Below are positions 37,401 through 49,729 of a DNA stretch of 64,000 nt, in pieces. Within the stretch, counting starts at the first letter, position 1. Each line of letters opens with the position of its first letter. The position numbers and the translations under genes were made by a program. Under the pieces are notes generated by a model. It ran no database searches, was not told the origin of the DNA, and saw only the letters and a list, made by a program, of their open reading frames with translations. Source of the DNA: Seison nebaliae (taxonomy: Eukaryota; Rotifera; Pararotatoria; Seisonacea; Seisonidae); NCBI GenBank assembly GCA_023231475.1, contig JALJEE010002128.1, forward strand, positions 1-64,000. Direction: 5' to 3'.

Positions 37401-39857
37401 TTTGTCTCTTCGTTCCTCCCAACTTGACATCCATGATATAGACGATGGGCACTCTCAAAAAACCGTCCCGATAAAGCTGATTGACTGCGAAGGACGTTGT
37501 TCGATTTAGTTTCACATTTTCACAAGAGATATACCTTTACACGATCTTAAGATCGTATATCATAACCGATTTTTTTTTGATATCTTTTGTATAAATCAAA
37601 CAGTAAGTTTAAAAATTCAACGATCAGTAAAAACCAAAGTGGAAAACTTTTTCCTTTGTGCACATTTGAGTTACATTATGATTGATGTTATTGATTACTT
37701 ACTTTTGGTCTTAAAATTTTGTACTTAACATTGTGGAGTCAAGATTATCAATGTTTGATCAGTCTAATAACTTTATTTGATTTCCATTTCGTGAGAATTT
37801 ATGAATAATAGTTGAGTATATATACATACGCACGTATGTTACTTACAAATCTTATTTTTGTTAGTTATACAAATGGCGATTTAGATAACGACGTTAATCA
37901 AGAAAATAGAGTTGATATCTTTGATTGACATGTTGATTTCTCAATTTTACTATATATAAAAAATAAAGTTTAAAACTTTTTTTTACTGCTATTATTTATC
38001 TTTCGATTTTATTAGAGTTTGAATGACGATCAAAGAATGATCACAACTGACCATAATAAACCGAATACAATTGAGGAAGATGAAGAATTATTTGAAACAG
38101 ATGAAGAAATAAATAAAGATATACTTAATAAATATCTCCCAAAAAAGAAAATTGAAGAAAGTGCAATTTGGATCAGGTGTAAAATTAATGGAAATTCAAT
38201 TTTATTCCGCATATGCACTGGAGCATCGAAAACATTTATAACAAAAAAATTAGCAGAACTCTTGGAATATAAATTGACTAGTGTTGATGATGAAGATATT
38301 ATTGTTCCTACTGGAATCATCTCGGCAAACAAAATAGTAAAAGCAAAATTAGAAGTTGGAAGTGAGGTTCTTGAACATTCCCTTCTTGTTGTCGACTATA
38401 AGATGCCTTATCAAGTTTTTGGTATGGATATTATATCAAAATTGGGATTGATATTAGATTTCAATGAAAAGAAAATATTAGGAAAAAAAAATGGCGAGAT
38501 AAGTGAATTTGGAAAAATGATGGAACTAAATGAATTTATTAACCAAATGGAAGAAAATATGGAAAATAAATTGAAAGATTTTCAGGAAGTTATATCTTCC
38601 AAAAATCCTCCAGGAGAAACACTTTCCCATTGGGCTGTACGTCCCTATACCGTAAATCTAACAAATTCATTTTCAAAAGATCATGAAAGCAGAATTCTGA
38701 AAATTGTTGACAATATGTTGAAGAAGAAAATAATTGAAATCTCGAAAGAAACAAACTATATTTTGCCTTTAGTTGCTAGAGAGAAAAATGATGGAAAACT
38801 AAGAATCTTTGTCGATTTAACAAATTTGAATCATCACATATGGACCCAAAAATACGTACAACCCAATTTACAACCAGAAATTGAAGAAATTGAATATCAA
38901 AAATTTTCCGGATCAAAATATTTCTCTACAATTCGTATTGCAGAATGCCATCAGATTCCTATAGATGTAAAAGACAGACATTTAACAACTTTCCAAGTTG
39001 GATCATATACTTTACAGTTTATAAAAGTACCGTATGGCTTAGACATATATTATAAAGAGTTTACGTGGTATTTGAAAACAATCTTAACATCTGTTCTCAG
39101 GGACTTCTGTGTATTAAACAGAAGTTGTCTTTTGATTTATAGTTCTGAACTAAACGAACATGAACAACAATTTTGGAAAATCGTCAAACTATTAAATGGA
39201 GGAGGTTTATCTGTCGATTATGCAAAATGTGAATTGTTCCGGAAAGAAGTCTACTATGAAGATTATATTGTCAGTGATCGTGGATTAAAAATTTGTCCAA
39301 AAAGAATCGAGAGTATGATAAATCTCTCAAATCAATCATCGGTGTTTGATATGCAAATGTTGTTAAATTATATAGAGAAAGATGTGAAATTCTTCGAAGA
39401 TGTTTTGGTTGTCCAGGAACAACTACAGCTACGTGTTAAACAGAATCGTATTTCCACCATTTTTTATTTACCAATGTTAAAAAACAAGTTGTTGGGAAAT
39501 CCATTTTTATCTTATTTTGTTCCTTCTAGAAAAACTTTCCTGAGATTAATCATGCGCCCACATTCTGTGCAAGTAATATTAGAACAGAAAGATAAATTTT
39601 CAAAAAATTTCACAATAGGATATTTTGAATTTCAAGACAGTTACGACAACCATAAGAACCGATTTGACGCGTATCTTTATTATCAGAAGGCAATAGAACG
39701 TTTTGACAATTATTTGAAAGGAAATTTCTTTAATATTGTTTGTAAACTCGAGGTTTTTTTATGGCACCATACAAGTCATTGTTACCGTGAAGGAAAAACA
39801 GAAGAAGATAAACAATGGAACAATTTTTTTAGCAACTATGACTTTGAATTTATTTAG
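34411..39857 (+). CDS. Gene derived from a Ty3/gypsy pol, catalytic residues lost
   Basis: The main exon 38016-39857 encodes about 613 residues related to the protease, reverse transcriptase and RNase H parts of a Ty3/gypsy polyprotein. The protease start reads ICTGASKTFI where DTGA(S/D) is expected, and FGMDIISKLGL matches the family's ILG(M/L)D-type motif. RT landmarks are LRIFVDLTNLN, FSGSKYFST and VPYGL. The RT aspartates are gone: FSTIRI replaces FS.LDL, and LNRSCLLIYS replaces YxDD. The RNase H acidic residues are also replaced. No integrase or LTR is seen. Two upstream exons, 34375/34411-34535 and 37865-37910, join in phase (2, then 0) and add an acidic Asn-rich N-terminus; this join is an inference. 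Without splicing the first ATG would be 38037. An intact frame with dead active sites suggests a host-adopted gene. Confidence 0.7.
34638..34697. repeat. Four copies of ATTTGGTAGA
   Basis: The motif ATTTGGTAGA, three times extended by C, recurs four times with spacings of about 13-19 nt at 34638-34697. The copies are separated by short G/A/C-rich spacers. It lies in the large first intron of the gypsy-derived gene model. Confidence 0.75.
35353..36474 (+). CDS. Seven-helix membrane protein, unknown family
   Basis: A single-exon 373-residue frame starting at an ATG. Hydrophobic segments fit seven transmembrane helices at about residues 36-56, 89-106, 118-142, 186-207, 232-254, 283-303 and 313-340, with short basic loops. 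Cysteine pairs lie in the predicted loops (CMESSMKC, CRIYKNL...GRCSD...VEC). I see no DRY, NPxxY or gustatory-receptor motif, so a receptor role is only a guess from topology. It could equally be a transporter or tetraspan-like orphan. It sits inside the 3.3-kb intron proposed for the gypsy-derived gene, on the same strand. Confidence 0.6.
   Translation: MDIAKSTANFTDVLRYERNESAYDGKMKVILNLQHTTLALCCLSIISISISLYYHYKKMLFYRNQLECMESSMKCYISLEYLEYLIIYRNILGLIFLSSITITYMFSKKLFKNTNVCRYVVYLMTCANSTYYIVQIIMNIGICRIYKNLKTYGRCSDSDYNNKVECGSFSTILKLVRGRYATSYENILGTFFIQMIIITVIISITSIDTFMRNISICSSTNHVYSSADKYFTSFKFLMVASTYFVIFATVIALIDVKRNLSLYQTYSLSSWIYRQLSAFRHSQIIFSLLLGLIGTPSFFIFWMVRHKMQGKEKMAIIGSYLSIICSLLRGLSFTIELIFFECFYKSNFKTNRLEQWSTHIPKATTMGRTSHTK
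36475..37864. other. Non-coding DNA between the orphan gene and the gypsy-derived exons
   Basis: No gene is seen. It contains the MITE at 37302-37435. In the spliced model this is the 3' part of intron 1 of the gypsy-derived gene; otherwise it is that gene's promoter. Confidence 0.5.
37302..37435. mobile_element. Small non-autonomous DNA transposon (hAT-like MITE)
   Basis: A 134-bp element starts CATGGATGTCAA and ends TTGACATCCATG. The terminal inverted repeats extend over about 23 bp (CATGGATGTCAAATCGGGAGGAA against the right end) with two or three mismatches. Both ends are flanked by ATATAGAC (37294-37301 and 37436-37443), an exact 8-bp direct repeat. Eight-bp target duplications are typical of hAT elements (P elements also make 8). 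It encodes nothing. Confidence 0.8.
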
Positions 39858-40749
39858 CAGCGATAATAACTTGCTATTAAGTTATACTACTATTAAACTC
39901 TTTCATGAATAATGAATAAATTAAAATAAGAATCGTCTTATATTTCATCTTAAACTTAACCCAATTTTATAACTTTTCGAGATTTTCAAACTACTCTGCA
40001 TTACGGTTAGGTGCAAATGCGTTAACTTTCGGAACGTTGACAAAAAAAGCGGTATATCCTATAACTAAATTCTCTAACCGACGTTACCTTTTGAATAAAT
40101 TGTTTATTTAATCTCACAGCCCTCATATACCAATAATTTGTCTAATTGGTTGTTCTTTAGTTTAGCACATAAGCTGTGTTTTATTTGAAGAAAAGACGGA
40201 CCTAAGAAATTCGTATTCAATCATCGAAAATTTTGAAGATTAACGAATACCTAATACTGACTGCACGATCCATAAAGAAAAAGTTGAAAAAAAATCCAAT
40301 AATGAACTAATAAATTGTTGAATGTCCTGATCGATGATCAATGTTGCAAATAATAAATTAAATGTTCAATTATATGAAGAATACCAATATTTTGATATCA
40401 TATAATATCAAGATTGAAACATTGGTTATTCGATGTTATAAAATGGGAAAATTTTTTTAATTTTGTTTTGAAGTTAAATATCAGACTTACAATATACATG
40501 TATGTATGGAATATTCATTGCATCACAAATGAAAGTAATGATTTATAATCCCAACCAGAAATAGGTAAAATTAAAGAAAAATAAGTTTAATGAGCAAAAT
40601 TTATTTGTTATTTCAAAAATAAGCAATTATTAAGAATTAGAAAAATTGAATTAGATGGTTTCGTAATTCTTTTTTAGAAATAATAGAACAAAGTACATTA
40701 AATAAAACTGAGAAAAAAATGTTAATATCATTAATTTTATATTAATCTT
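39858..40749. other. Convergent intergenic region
   Basis: AT-rich DNA between the stop of the gypsy-derived gene (plus) and the stop of the VWD gene (minus). No LTR, integrase remnant or other feature is recognised. Confidence 0.5.
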
Positions 40750-43700
40750 TTATCCTTTAAAGTTCAATAATTTCGTAACAATTGGAAGTTTTCCTTTTCG
40801 ACATTTGTCTCGTTTCCAATCAGGAAAGTTAAATAATTTCTTCCAATTATTCCATGAACATTTCAATAATGCTTCCAATGCTAAATAAGGAATATATGAG
40901 AATAAAACATTAATTCAATAAAATTCCAAACGTTTGAATCGATCTTTCTTTTCGACGCAAAATGGTAAGACGGCAGGTCCCTTGCATAGAATTGGGAATC
41001 TTTCTGCGAGAACTTCATACCAATTGTGAGAAATTTTCTTCAACATTAAAGCGTTTACTCGTTTCGCTTGACAGTAGAGACCGTTACAGTTGAATCCTCG
41101 ACAGACATCGGACGAATCTTTTTCTGGATATCGATCAACGAATTTCAGGATAAAGTCATCCCATCGATTATATCGACACCAATTTCGCCAGAATGTCTCC
41201 AATAAGAAATTTATATTTCCTGGAGAATTTACTTACAAGTTAAATTTGAATATAATAAGAAATAACTTCTTTCTTCCAACACTTGTGGCTTTATACAAAT
41301 GGGAACGACACGTTTAGTTCCCGAAAGATCTCGACCAATGAAAAATTTGAATAATTTCAATAATCGAGGATCAGTTTTCTTCGCGTCATTCGCTGTTATG
41401 GATAAACCAAAACATTGTTCTTCTCCTTTACATTTCATGGCGTCCAAACACGAGTCATGACCGAAAATTAAGCCCGATTGTTTTGCATTCGTTTCGAAAT
41501 CGACACGTCCCGTTATCTCGCCCATAATATCGTCAATGATCGGTTCTAATTGAACACGATAAGCCAAAAGTATTTGTTCATCATCTGATGGGAAAAAATG
41601 ATCGATCTTATTATGAAGAAAAAATTTGAAACCTAATCCAGTCCATGATGGATTGATGCATAATTCATAAATACCCGATAAATGGAAATGCTTCTTAAAT
41701 ATATCTTTCAATTTGAATTCTTCTAATTGTCCATTTGTTGCCTGTACTTTATAACAGACATGACTTGCATCACAAGGACGGTTACATAATTTTTTATTAC
41801 CTGAAAAATTTAAATAGTTCGATATCAAGAAAGAAATATTAACCACAAGAATATCCATCACCAGATGCACCTTCATTGCAAACACACCCATAATTACCAG
41901 ACGGTTCACGCATACATGTTGCATCTTTATGACAATTTCTAGTATTTGATTTCGTCAATCGACCGTTGCCTTGACAAGTTAAAAATTTTCGACAATCAGA
42001 TTGCAGAACTTTCTCTCCTTGTTTTAAATCTCCATATTCTTCGGTTGAGCAACCACATTGGGATTGTGGTATCGCTTTTCCACCGAACAACAAATATCCT
42101 TTAATTGGTTGACATCTGAATGGTTCTTGACGTTGAGCTAATGCACAATGTTGTCCTCTTGGATCTTCACATGTTTTTGGACAAAGATTCACTGACGATT
42201 TATATTCAGTGTTTTCCGGACAGATTTTAGCTATTTTCAAAAATTCTTTCACTCATCGAATAAAATGGAAAAGTTAACGGCATAGAGGTGAGAAGTTCTT
42301 CTTGCTTAGAATTCCAACATTTTCACAATCACGATTAAATGTTACTTGATAATTACATAAAACATCCACAAAATCATTCTCGACTAATGCCTCCTTCCCT
42401 TTACCATAAAATTGACGAATATCTTCAACACAATCCCCCATAACTCCTGTGTACAACAATGGGAAATTCTAAGAAAAGAACGGTAGAAATATAATGAGAA
42501 AATCATTTGAACTTTTGCGCATTCCTCTGACATTTGTCCGGTGAACTTACTACACCAAGTACCAATTTTGGTCATTTGATCATCAGTGAGCATTCGACCT
42601 TTTGGTGTAATTGGTTTTTCTTTTTGTTCAATTCCTAAACGTTCACATCTGATTAAAAGAAAAAAATGTCATTTCCATCATATGAAAATAAAAACTGTTT
42701 AATGTTACTATTGTCTGGTACTTCAAAGGTATAGCCACCATCCCAATTACGTGCCTTATTATGTTCAACACCAAAAGCGTCAGTTAAGTCGTTTTGTTCG
42801 ACACCTGAAAAATGTTTAATGAAATAAATTTCGTTCAATTATTTCCTAACCATCGAAATTTCCACAAAGGCCTTCCATTTTATTTCCATAAGAATCAGAA
42901 ACACCAATTGAGGCCATACGGGCTTGTACGTTAAATTCGATTCCCCAATGACATTTTTCATTTAAAACAAAAATTGTACTTCGTTCCTCGAATATGTAAA
43001 TCACATCCAAATCTTTTCCAACACTCAAATATTGTGGTAATCTAGTTGGCTCATCATTAATTGAAACGACCGGTAATTTCTGATTTGTTGATGATGTAAT
43101 TCGAATTTCATGTTCTCCAACTAGAACGTCGAGTAATTTGGTGACAGTAGCGGCAGATGCTCGATGATTATTCGATCGATGAACATTCTTTTGTTCGACA
43201 CTGAACCAACAAGGAGACTAGAGAAAGAAAATGATATTTTTGATGAAATTTGAAATGTAACGAATTTATTGCCTTTCACTGTGGCCAAATTATATTTACA
43301 TTCACCTTGGAAATTAAATTTCATTCCATCGAAGGTATGATAATGAGGATCGCCTCTGGCAGTACAGAATTGTAATTTTTTGTCTAAAATTTTTGTGTCA
43401 CCAAAGCTCATAAGGGAAAAGATTAACCGATAAATTTCTTCAATTTGTTTCTACGTCCAATACGCCCTTCTCTTCGTCGAGTTCGATCTCTGCGATTTCG
43501 ACTTCTTTCTCTTCGTCGATTACTGAAATCACGATCTCGTTTTTTTTCATCGTCTTTGTCTTTTTTCTCTGCTTTTCCTAAATATATCTTCCATAAATCT
43601 TCTTTAATCTTTTTCATTTTTCCTTCTTTTTCTTTCTTCGTATTCTGTTTATCTAATCGCAATTTTCGGAGACGAGCTAAAATCTTTCGGAATTTCCTCT

Positions 43701-46700
43701 TCACTTCACCATTATTCAGGAATTTACATTGAGCTTTGTAATCGGCAGCATTTGGGTTAACATCTAATCGTCCTTTATGTTTGAGAACATTATTCATATT
43801 TTCATCACGCTAAACAGAAATAGAAAGTGAAGAAATATAAAACTATAAAACCTTCTTGTCCACCAATTTCTTGTCTTGACGTACTTTGTTATGAACTTTC
43901 TTCGGTTTTGGTTGCTTCAATCGAAGTTTTTTCGTACTCGAATTTGGTGATCGTCGACGATGGAGATTTCGGAATAATCTAAAAATACTTGCATCTCCTA
44001 TCGATTTATGAGGATTTCTCATATGTTCTCTACTGGTCTCAGAACGCTCAGAATTAGCTCGAGGACGATTGGGAACTAGAGCCTGTCTAAAAGCAGCAGG
44101 TACGTTTACTTTTGTCTCTGATTTTTCCTTTTTATTGAAGAATGCATCCATTATATTTCCAAGTTTTGGAGAATGTCTCCTAGTTTCTTCACGAGAATGA
44201 GCATGTCTCCTAGTTTCTTGACGAGCATGAGCATGTCTCCTAGTTTCTTCACGAGCATGAGCATGTCGAGGTCGATGTCTTCCAAACAAACCTCCAAACA
44301 AACCTCGTTTTCCACGGAAGTGTTGAAATAATCGGCCGAATAACGGCATATGTCCTTTCTTGATTGATTTTTTGTGCCCAACTGCCTTCTTCATAAAATC
44401 AAGTATTTTAAATCCACCACGATTACGGCAATTGACCTTCTTTTTTCCATGTTTCATTCGTCGTTGTTTTCTCATTTGTTTTCTCGCTTTACGTTGATTC
44501 TTTTTTTTCTCTTTTCGATCTTTCTTCAACATATTAGCAATCCTTTTCCTTTCATTTTTAGCGATTTGTTTTCGATTTCTTACCTTCCTCTGCTGTTTCC
44601 TTTTTATTATCTTCAATGCTTTCAACGCGTCGGCACGAGGAAATTTATTGAGCCAATGTTCATCACCACAAACCGGAATGTTTTCCTTTTTAGGTTTTTC
44701 TTTATTTTTTTCCATTTCCTCTCGTTTTTTACGTTCTTCTTCCTCTCGCTTCTTCTTCGCGGCTTCACGTTCTTTCTGTCTGTCAATTGGATTCTCTTCT
44801 TTTGGCAATTGAATATCGAGTAATTGACAACCGAATTTTATTTGGAGAACTGAAATTCCATCGACACAAGTCGATTGAAGAAATGTATTTTTAGTCGCGC
44901 TAAATTCACATTTGCGTTGATCTTTCTCAACACTACATCTAAACAAAGAGAAAATTATTAATAATATTAGATAGAAATTGAAATTAACAATTTCTTAATA
45001 GTTGAGAGAACATTCTTCGCATAACATGGAAATTTATCTGCTGCAATCATCTGTCCACTAGCTTCATAAGGACATTCATCCATATTACTCGTCATTCGAG
45101 GTCGTCCAAAAAATGCACCAACAATTTTCAATTTACTATTTTCCGGACATTCTAATCTCACTTTATCGTTGTAACATATCGGACCAGAAACAGTAAACGG
45201 TTCATCAGGAATAGCTGCCCATGTGAAAGCTTCACGAATCAAATCTGGTGAAACATCTCCTCCATTGAGAAGTTGATCATAATCTTTTATTTCTTCTACC
45301 TCTTCAATAACTCTTCCAATGTTTTCGGGTTCGATATTCACTCGCTCCTCTACACAAACCATCAGTTAAAGAAGATAAAAATGGTAAAAAATATAGAACT
45401 GCAAGAAGTATCAGGATCGCCGAAGAAACCGGGATTGCATATACAATCATAACCGCCGATATTGATGGGGGAACAATGAGCATTTATACCACAACCGTCT
45501 TCATCTGTCACACGTTTCTCCACTTTATTCGGTCCAACACACGAATATGTTGTGGTACAATCTTTTCCCATTAACTCGTCACCAACTTTCATTTTACCAA
45601 TTAATGGTATTGCACAACCACATTCGTTCTGTTTCACACATTCGCCCATGTGTTTCACATAACCTGTGTCACATAAACAAGTTTCTTCTGCGTCATTGAT
45701 ATTCTCAATACTACAGATATTAATATCATCGAAACAAGTTTTCTCACATACTTGAAGAGCTGGAGTATATTTGGAATACGGCGGACAATGGAATGCTAAA
45801 ATTTAAAAAAGAGAAATATTATATGGAAAAATTGGATATTCAAAAAAAAATTCAAACGACAGAAATTCTCATTTCTCCATTCGATCACCGTTCCTAATAC
45901 CAATTTACATTCGAAAGCTAAATTAGCTGCATGAGAACATCGGATGGCATCCATTTTAACTTTAGGTCCTTTCCTGTACAAAGCTGTGATATCCATCTTA
46001 CAATGGTCCACTTTCAACTTGACAATCGAACTATCTTTTGTGGCACATTCTTGAAAAGCAGGAATAGTGAAGATCTCCTCACATAATTCTGTAATTTCTG
46101 TTGTCTCATCTTTCGTCATCGGTTCTGGTATCATTCGACTGGGATCGATTTGAGGTTCTTGTTGAACTGCACAATCTTCATTATCACTAAAATCGGAAAA
46201 TTAGTAATTTGATGATTTTTACAATAATTGAATAAGGAACTTGTAAAGATCTGTAATTCCAGTATCATCATTCACTTTGAATGAATGTCCACCTCGCCAA
46301 TTAATTATGTCGTCCATGGGTTGCAAGACACCGTTGGCATCCTTTGCATCATTCGTATGATCTCCATCATTATTTCCACAAATTCCTTCCATTTTAGCAT
46401 GCCACTTTGGATCGAGTATAATTCTCGCCGACATATATTGATCATAAGATACTTTGAATCCACAGCAATCATGTTTCACCCAAATCTTCTTCGCTGTTTT
46501 CCAAATTCTCAAATTACCATAATCTACTGGAACATCAACGGCCAATGTGTTGTTCGTTTCAATTTCCTTTCACACAATAATAATTTTGAATTAAAATTTA
46601 AAAGAAACCATCACAACGGAACGAGTAATACGTAGTTTTTCTGATCGAGTTTTAATATCAACCGCTTGTAATGTGGAACCGAAAACGCCCGTCTCAAATG

Positions 46701-49115
46701 AGATTGTATGATCTTCAGTCGGTTTCACTTCAACTGTAAACCAACATGGATCCTAAAAATCAGATAAAAAATTATTTGGAATAAAAAAGTTAAATTGAAA
46801 GATGAAAATTAAACTTCATAATCCACAACTCGAGTGGCTGTATATTTGCAAGTTCCTTGAAAATGGTTATAAATCCGATCAAATGTTCGGAAATGTGGAT
46901 CACCAGTGATATCACAGAAAGTTGGTTTCTTATCAGGATTATTTTCAATTTTATCTTCTTCCAATTTCGACATATCCAAAGCACAAGGATCAACATAGGT
47001 TCGTTCTTCAGGGACAGGTGTTGACGGAATTTCACCTTCAATAATTTTTGTCTTAATTGAATTGTGAAGACAAATGAATTGGACAATAAAATCATGTGTC
47101 GTATCACCACATGGTTCTCCGAAAAAATTGTCGTTGATTTGGAACAAACATTTCTGACGATAGAAACAATGTGATTGCAATTTCTCCGTTACACCCAAAT
47201 CGAAACAAGGTGCCGGTTCATCCAATGAAGCCGTTCGACATTTATTCGATAAAGGAGTAGATGAAACACGTCCATAGAATGCGCCATAAATATGCATCCA
47301 ATGATTATCAGGACAAACCAATTGCACTTTCGTATCTTCACAAATTACACCGGAAGTTTTGTATTTATCCGTCGGTATGAGAAGAGTACTCACATATTTT
47401 TGCACTGCATCCACCAAATCTTCATCATCCGTCGTTGCTACGACATATGGGAAATTGTAAATTAGATAATCTGCAAGATCACCCGTCTTTCCATGAATCA
47501 CGACAGCTGGTTCATCACAAGCGAAATTCGGATCGCCAAAATATCCATCCAGACACATACAATCATATTCACCTTCTGGAGTTGTGCCACATTTCGTGTT
47601 ATACCCACAAGTCATTGGTGACAACTCGATTTTTTTTGGGGCGACACATGTTACCACTTGTGTACAAGTTGTATCCACTCGACTTTCTCCGTACTAATTT
47701 GAAGATTTTAAATAATTTATATATTGATAATAATATATTTATATTGAATAAAAATATGAGATAAGATTATAAGAAAGATAGAAATTTAACTTTCATTTCA
47801 CCTAAAGTTTCATGGACACAACCACAATCTTCTTCTTTTACACACTCCCCACTATGATACAACAGACCAGACATACAAACACAATCCTCGTGAGGTTGTT
47901 TCATATCCTCATGACATTTCTCTTGTTTCAAATCGTAACAAGTTTTAGGACAATTTGTCACTCTGGGATAATATATCATTTCCGGTAATGGACATTCATA
48001 AGCTACGAAATAAGTATTTAATTTAAAGAAATAAAATAATTTAAATTTCTAGAAAACTAACGACAAAATGCAAATGATCTCCACATTAATTGTACTGGAT
48101 ATTTATTGATACAATGTTCAGAGAATGATCTAGCATAATTACATACATCATCGAAACGATCGTCATCATTAGCGTTGGGATTTTGAAGGAAAAAATCAGC
48201 TTGACAATCATCCACTACCATCGCCATCAACTTACGATCTTCCGCATCCTGAACGAAAGATTATGTTATTATTGATAGAGAACTTTCTCAAACTTTTAAA
48301 CAATTTTGTTTGAATGCTTCATTGTTTGCGATCTTTTGACAGAATAAGGAAAACCGTTCTTTTTCTGGTTCTGGTATCGGATCAATAAAATTACCCATTC
48401 TTCCGATAATTAGTCGTTCAGTACCTTTCCTTACACAAACATCGATATTCGAATCATCAAAAACTTCGAAAGAGTAAGCACCATCCCATTGAAAGACATT
48501 ACTTGGTGTGGTCATTACTCCATTGGCATCCTGATGATCATTCTCTTTATTACCATCAAAATTACCACAAATTCCGAAGAATTTATTCGGGAACCAATTG
48601 TCTTTGCACACCTCAATTTTTAAGGACATCATTCGATTGACCACACTATAAGTCAATTTCCATTTACACTGAGAATTGGTAATAACATAATTGCTGCCTT
48701 GTTTGAAACCAGCCAATTTACCATCACCAGTTTTAAATGGATAAGTTGTAGTCACTTCATCAATGTCGACCATATGAGGATTGTCTTTTTTCGCTCGAAT
48801 CCGACCGATCGATTGTGTCTTCAAATCGAACATTGTCATAACAGCTGGATCTCGACCATTTACCTTGTTATAACGACCATCAGGAATAGCTTTATATTCT
48901 ACGGAGAACCAACACGGATGACTTTCATCGACTACTTTCGATAACAAATATTTACATCTGCCTTGATGATCATTTCGATTTCCATCATACGTTGTAACGT
49001 GAGGATCACCACGTGTCCAACAACTAGTCCATTGACGACATTGAGTCGTTTGCACTTGATCGATCAGTACGTTGATCGACAAGAATAAAGGAAAGATAAT
49101 TAACGATAATTTCAT
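40750..49115 (-). CDS. Secreted VWD-C8-TIL-EGF protein with two SUEL-type lectin domains
   Basis: Large extracellular protein of about 2459 residues, in the style of FCGBP, zonadhesin or gel-forming mucins. Twenty exons keep phase: 49115-48294, 48248-48062, 48002-47791, 47693-46815, 46752-46618, 46566-46241, 46186-45858, 45795-45400, 45349-44989, 44938-43852, 43809-43428, 43383-43262, 43217-42851, 42804-42696, 42648-42513, 42468-42279, 42230-41844, 41800-41267, 41219-40932, 40880-40750. A signal peptide is followed by three VWD domains ([59 protein letters not shown]), each with C8, TIL and an EGF-like unit. After the first and second module sits a galactose/rhamnose-binding (SUEL) lectin fold (GAFYGR...FFGEPC; GAFFGR...TCVDG). 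A Lys/Arg-rich linker with His-Ala repeats precedes VWD3. The C-terminal 300 residues match nothing I know. A role in a mucus, gut or egg coat is inferred. Confidence 0.88.
44176..44265 (-). repeat. Three tandem 30-nt repeats encoding [10 protein letters not shown]
   Basis: Three near-identical 30-nt units (about two substitutions between copies) lie in exon 10 of the VWD gene. They encode the decapeptide RRHAHA(R/S)(E/Q)ET in tandem. The unit length keeps the reading frame, so copy number can vary without damage. Confidence 0.9.
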
Positions 49116-49729
49116 TCTCCAAAATATTATGGAGAAAAGAGTTTATTGAAATGATTTCAATTTAATTCTTAGAACTTATCCTTTCTCTCCTTTTATATTC
49201 CAAAAATTCTTCAAGTACATATTTCATCATTTGTCGATTAAATCATTAAAAACTTTTCAGTTTTCTTCTTATCACAATTTCATCATTCCAAATCACTTCC
49301 TTTGTTCTTCTTCTTTCCTAACTTTTAACTTCTAATCCGATTTTAACGAGTTGAGAAATCATTCTCAAAATTAGTTCTGCAAAATCACTCAGACTTCGAA
49401 GGAACAAATGATTATTTTAAATTTATTGCGAAGTCTCAGAAAAGTTTCTAACAACAATTATAACAATAAAGAAATATTCTTTTCATATTCTTTCTGTCGT
49501 ATCATCGTATCATTTACAAACGATGATATTTAATGAAATTCTGATAAATGAAAAATTGATTCAAAGAAAAAAATTGTCCTTCTCAATCCACCATATTGAA
49601 GGATTGTGTTTGATGAAAAAACTTGAAAGTAAAACGAACAGAAATTAAATAAAAATAAAATTGGGTGGAAAATTGAGAGATTTAAAAAGAAGTTTTTTTG
49701 GACACAAAATTTTCGATGAATAAAAATTT
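49116..49729. promoter_or_regulatory. Region upstream of the VWD gene and downstream of the zinc-finger gene
   Basis: It separates the VWD start (49115, minus) from the zinc-finger stop (49730, minus). It must contain the VWD promoter and the zinc-finger 3' UTR. No specific motif is recognised. Confidence 0.4.

Noticed and set aside
38016-39857. An active LTR retrotransposon
   Set aside because: No LTRs, gag capsid, zinc knuckle or integrase are seen and the catalytic residues are missing.
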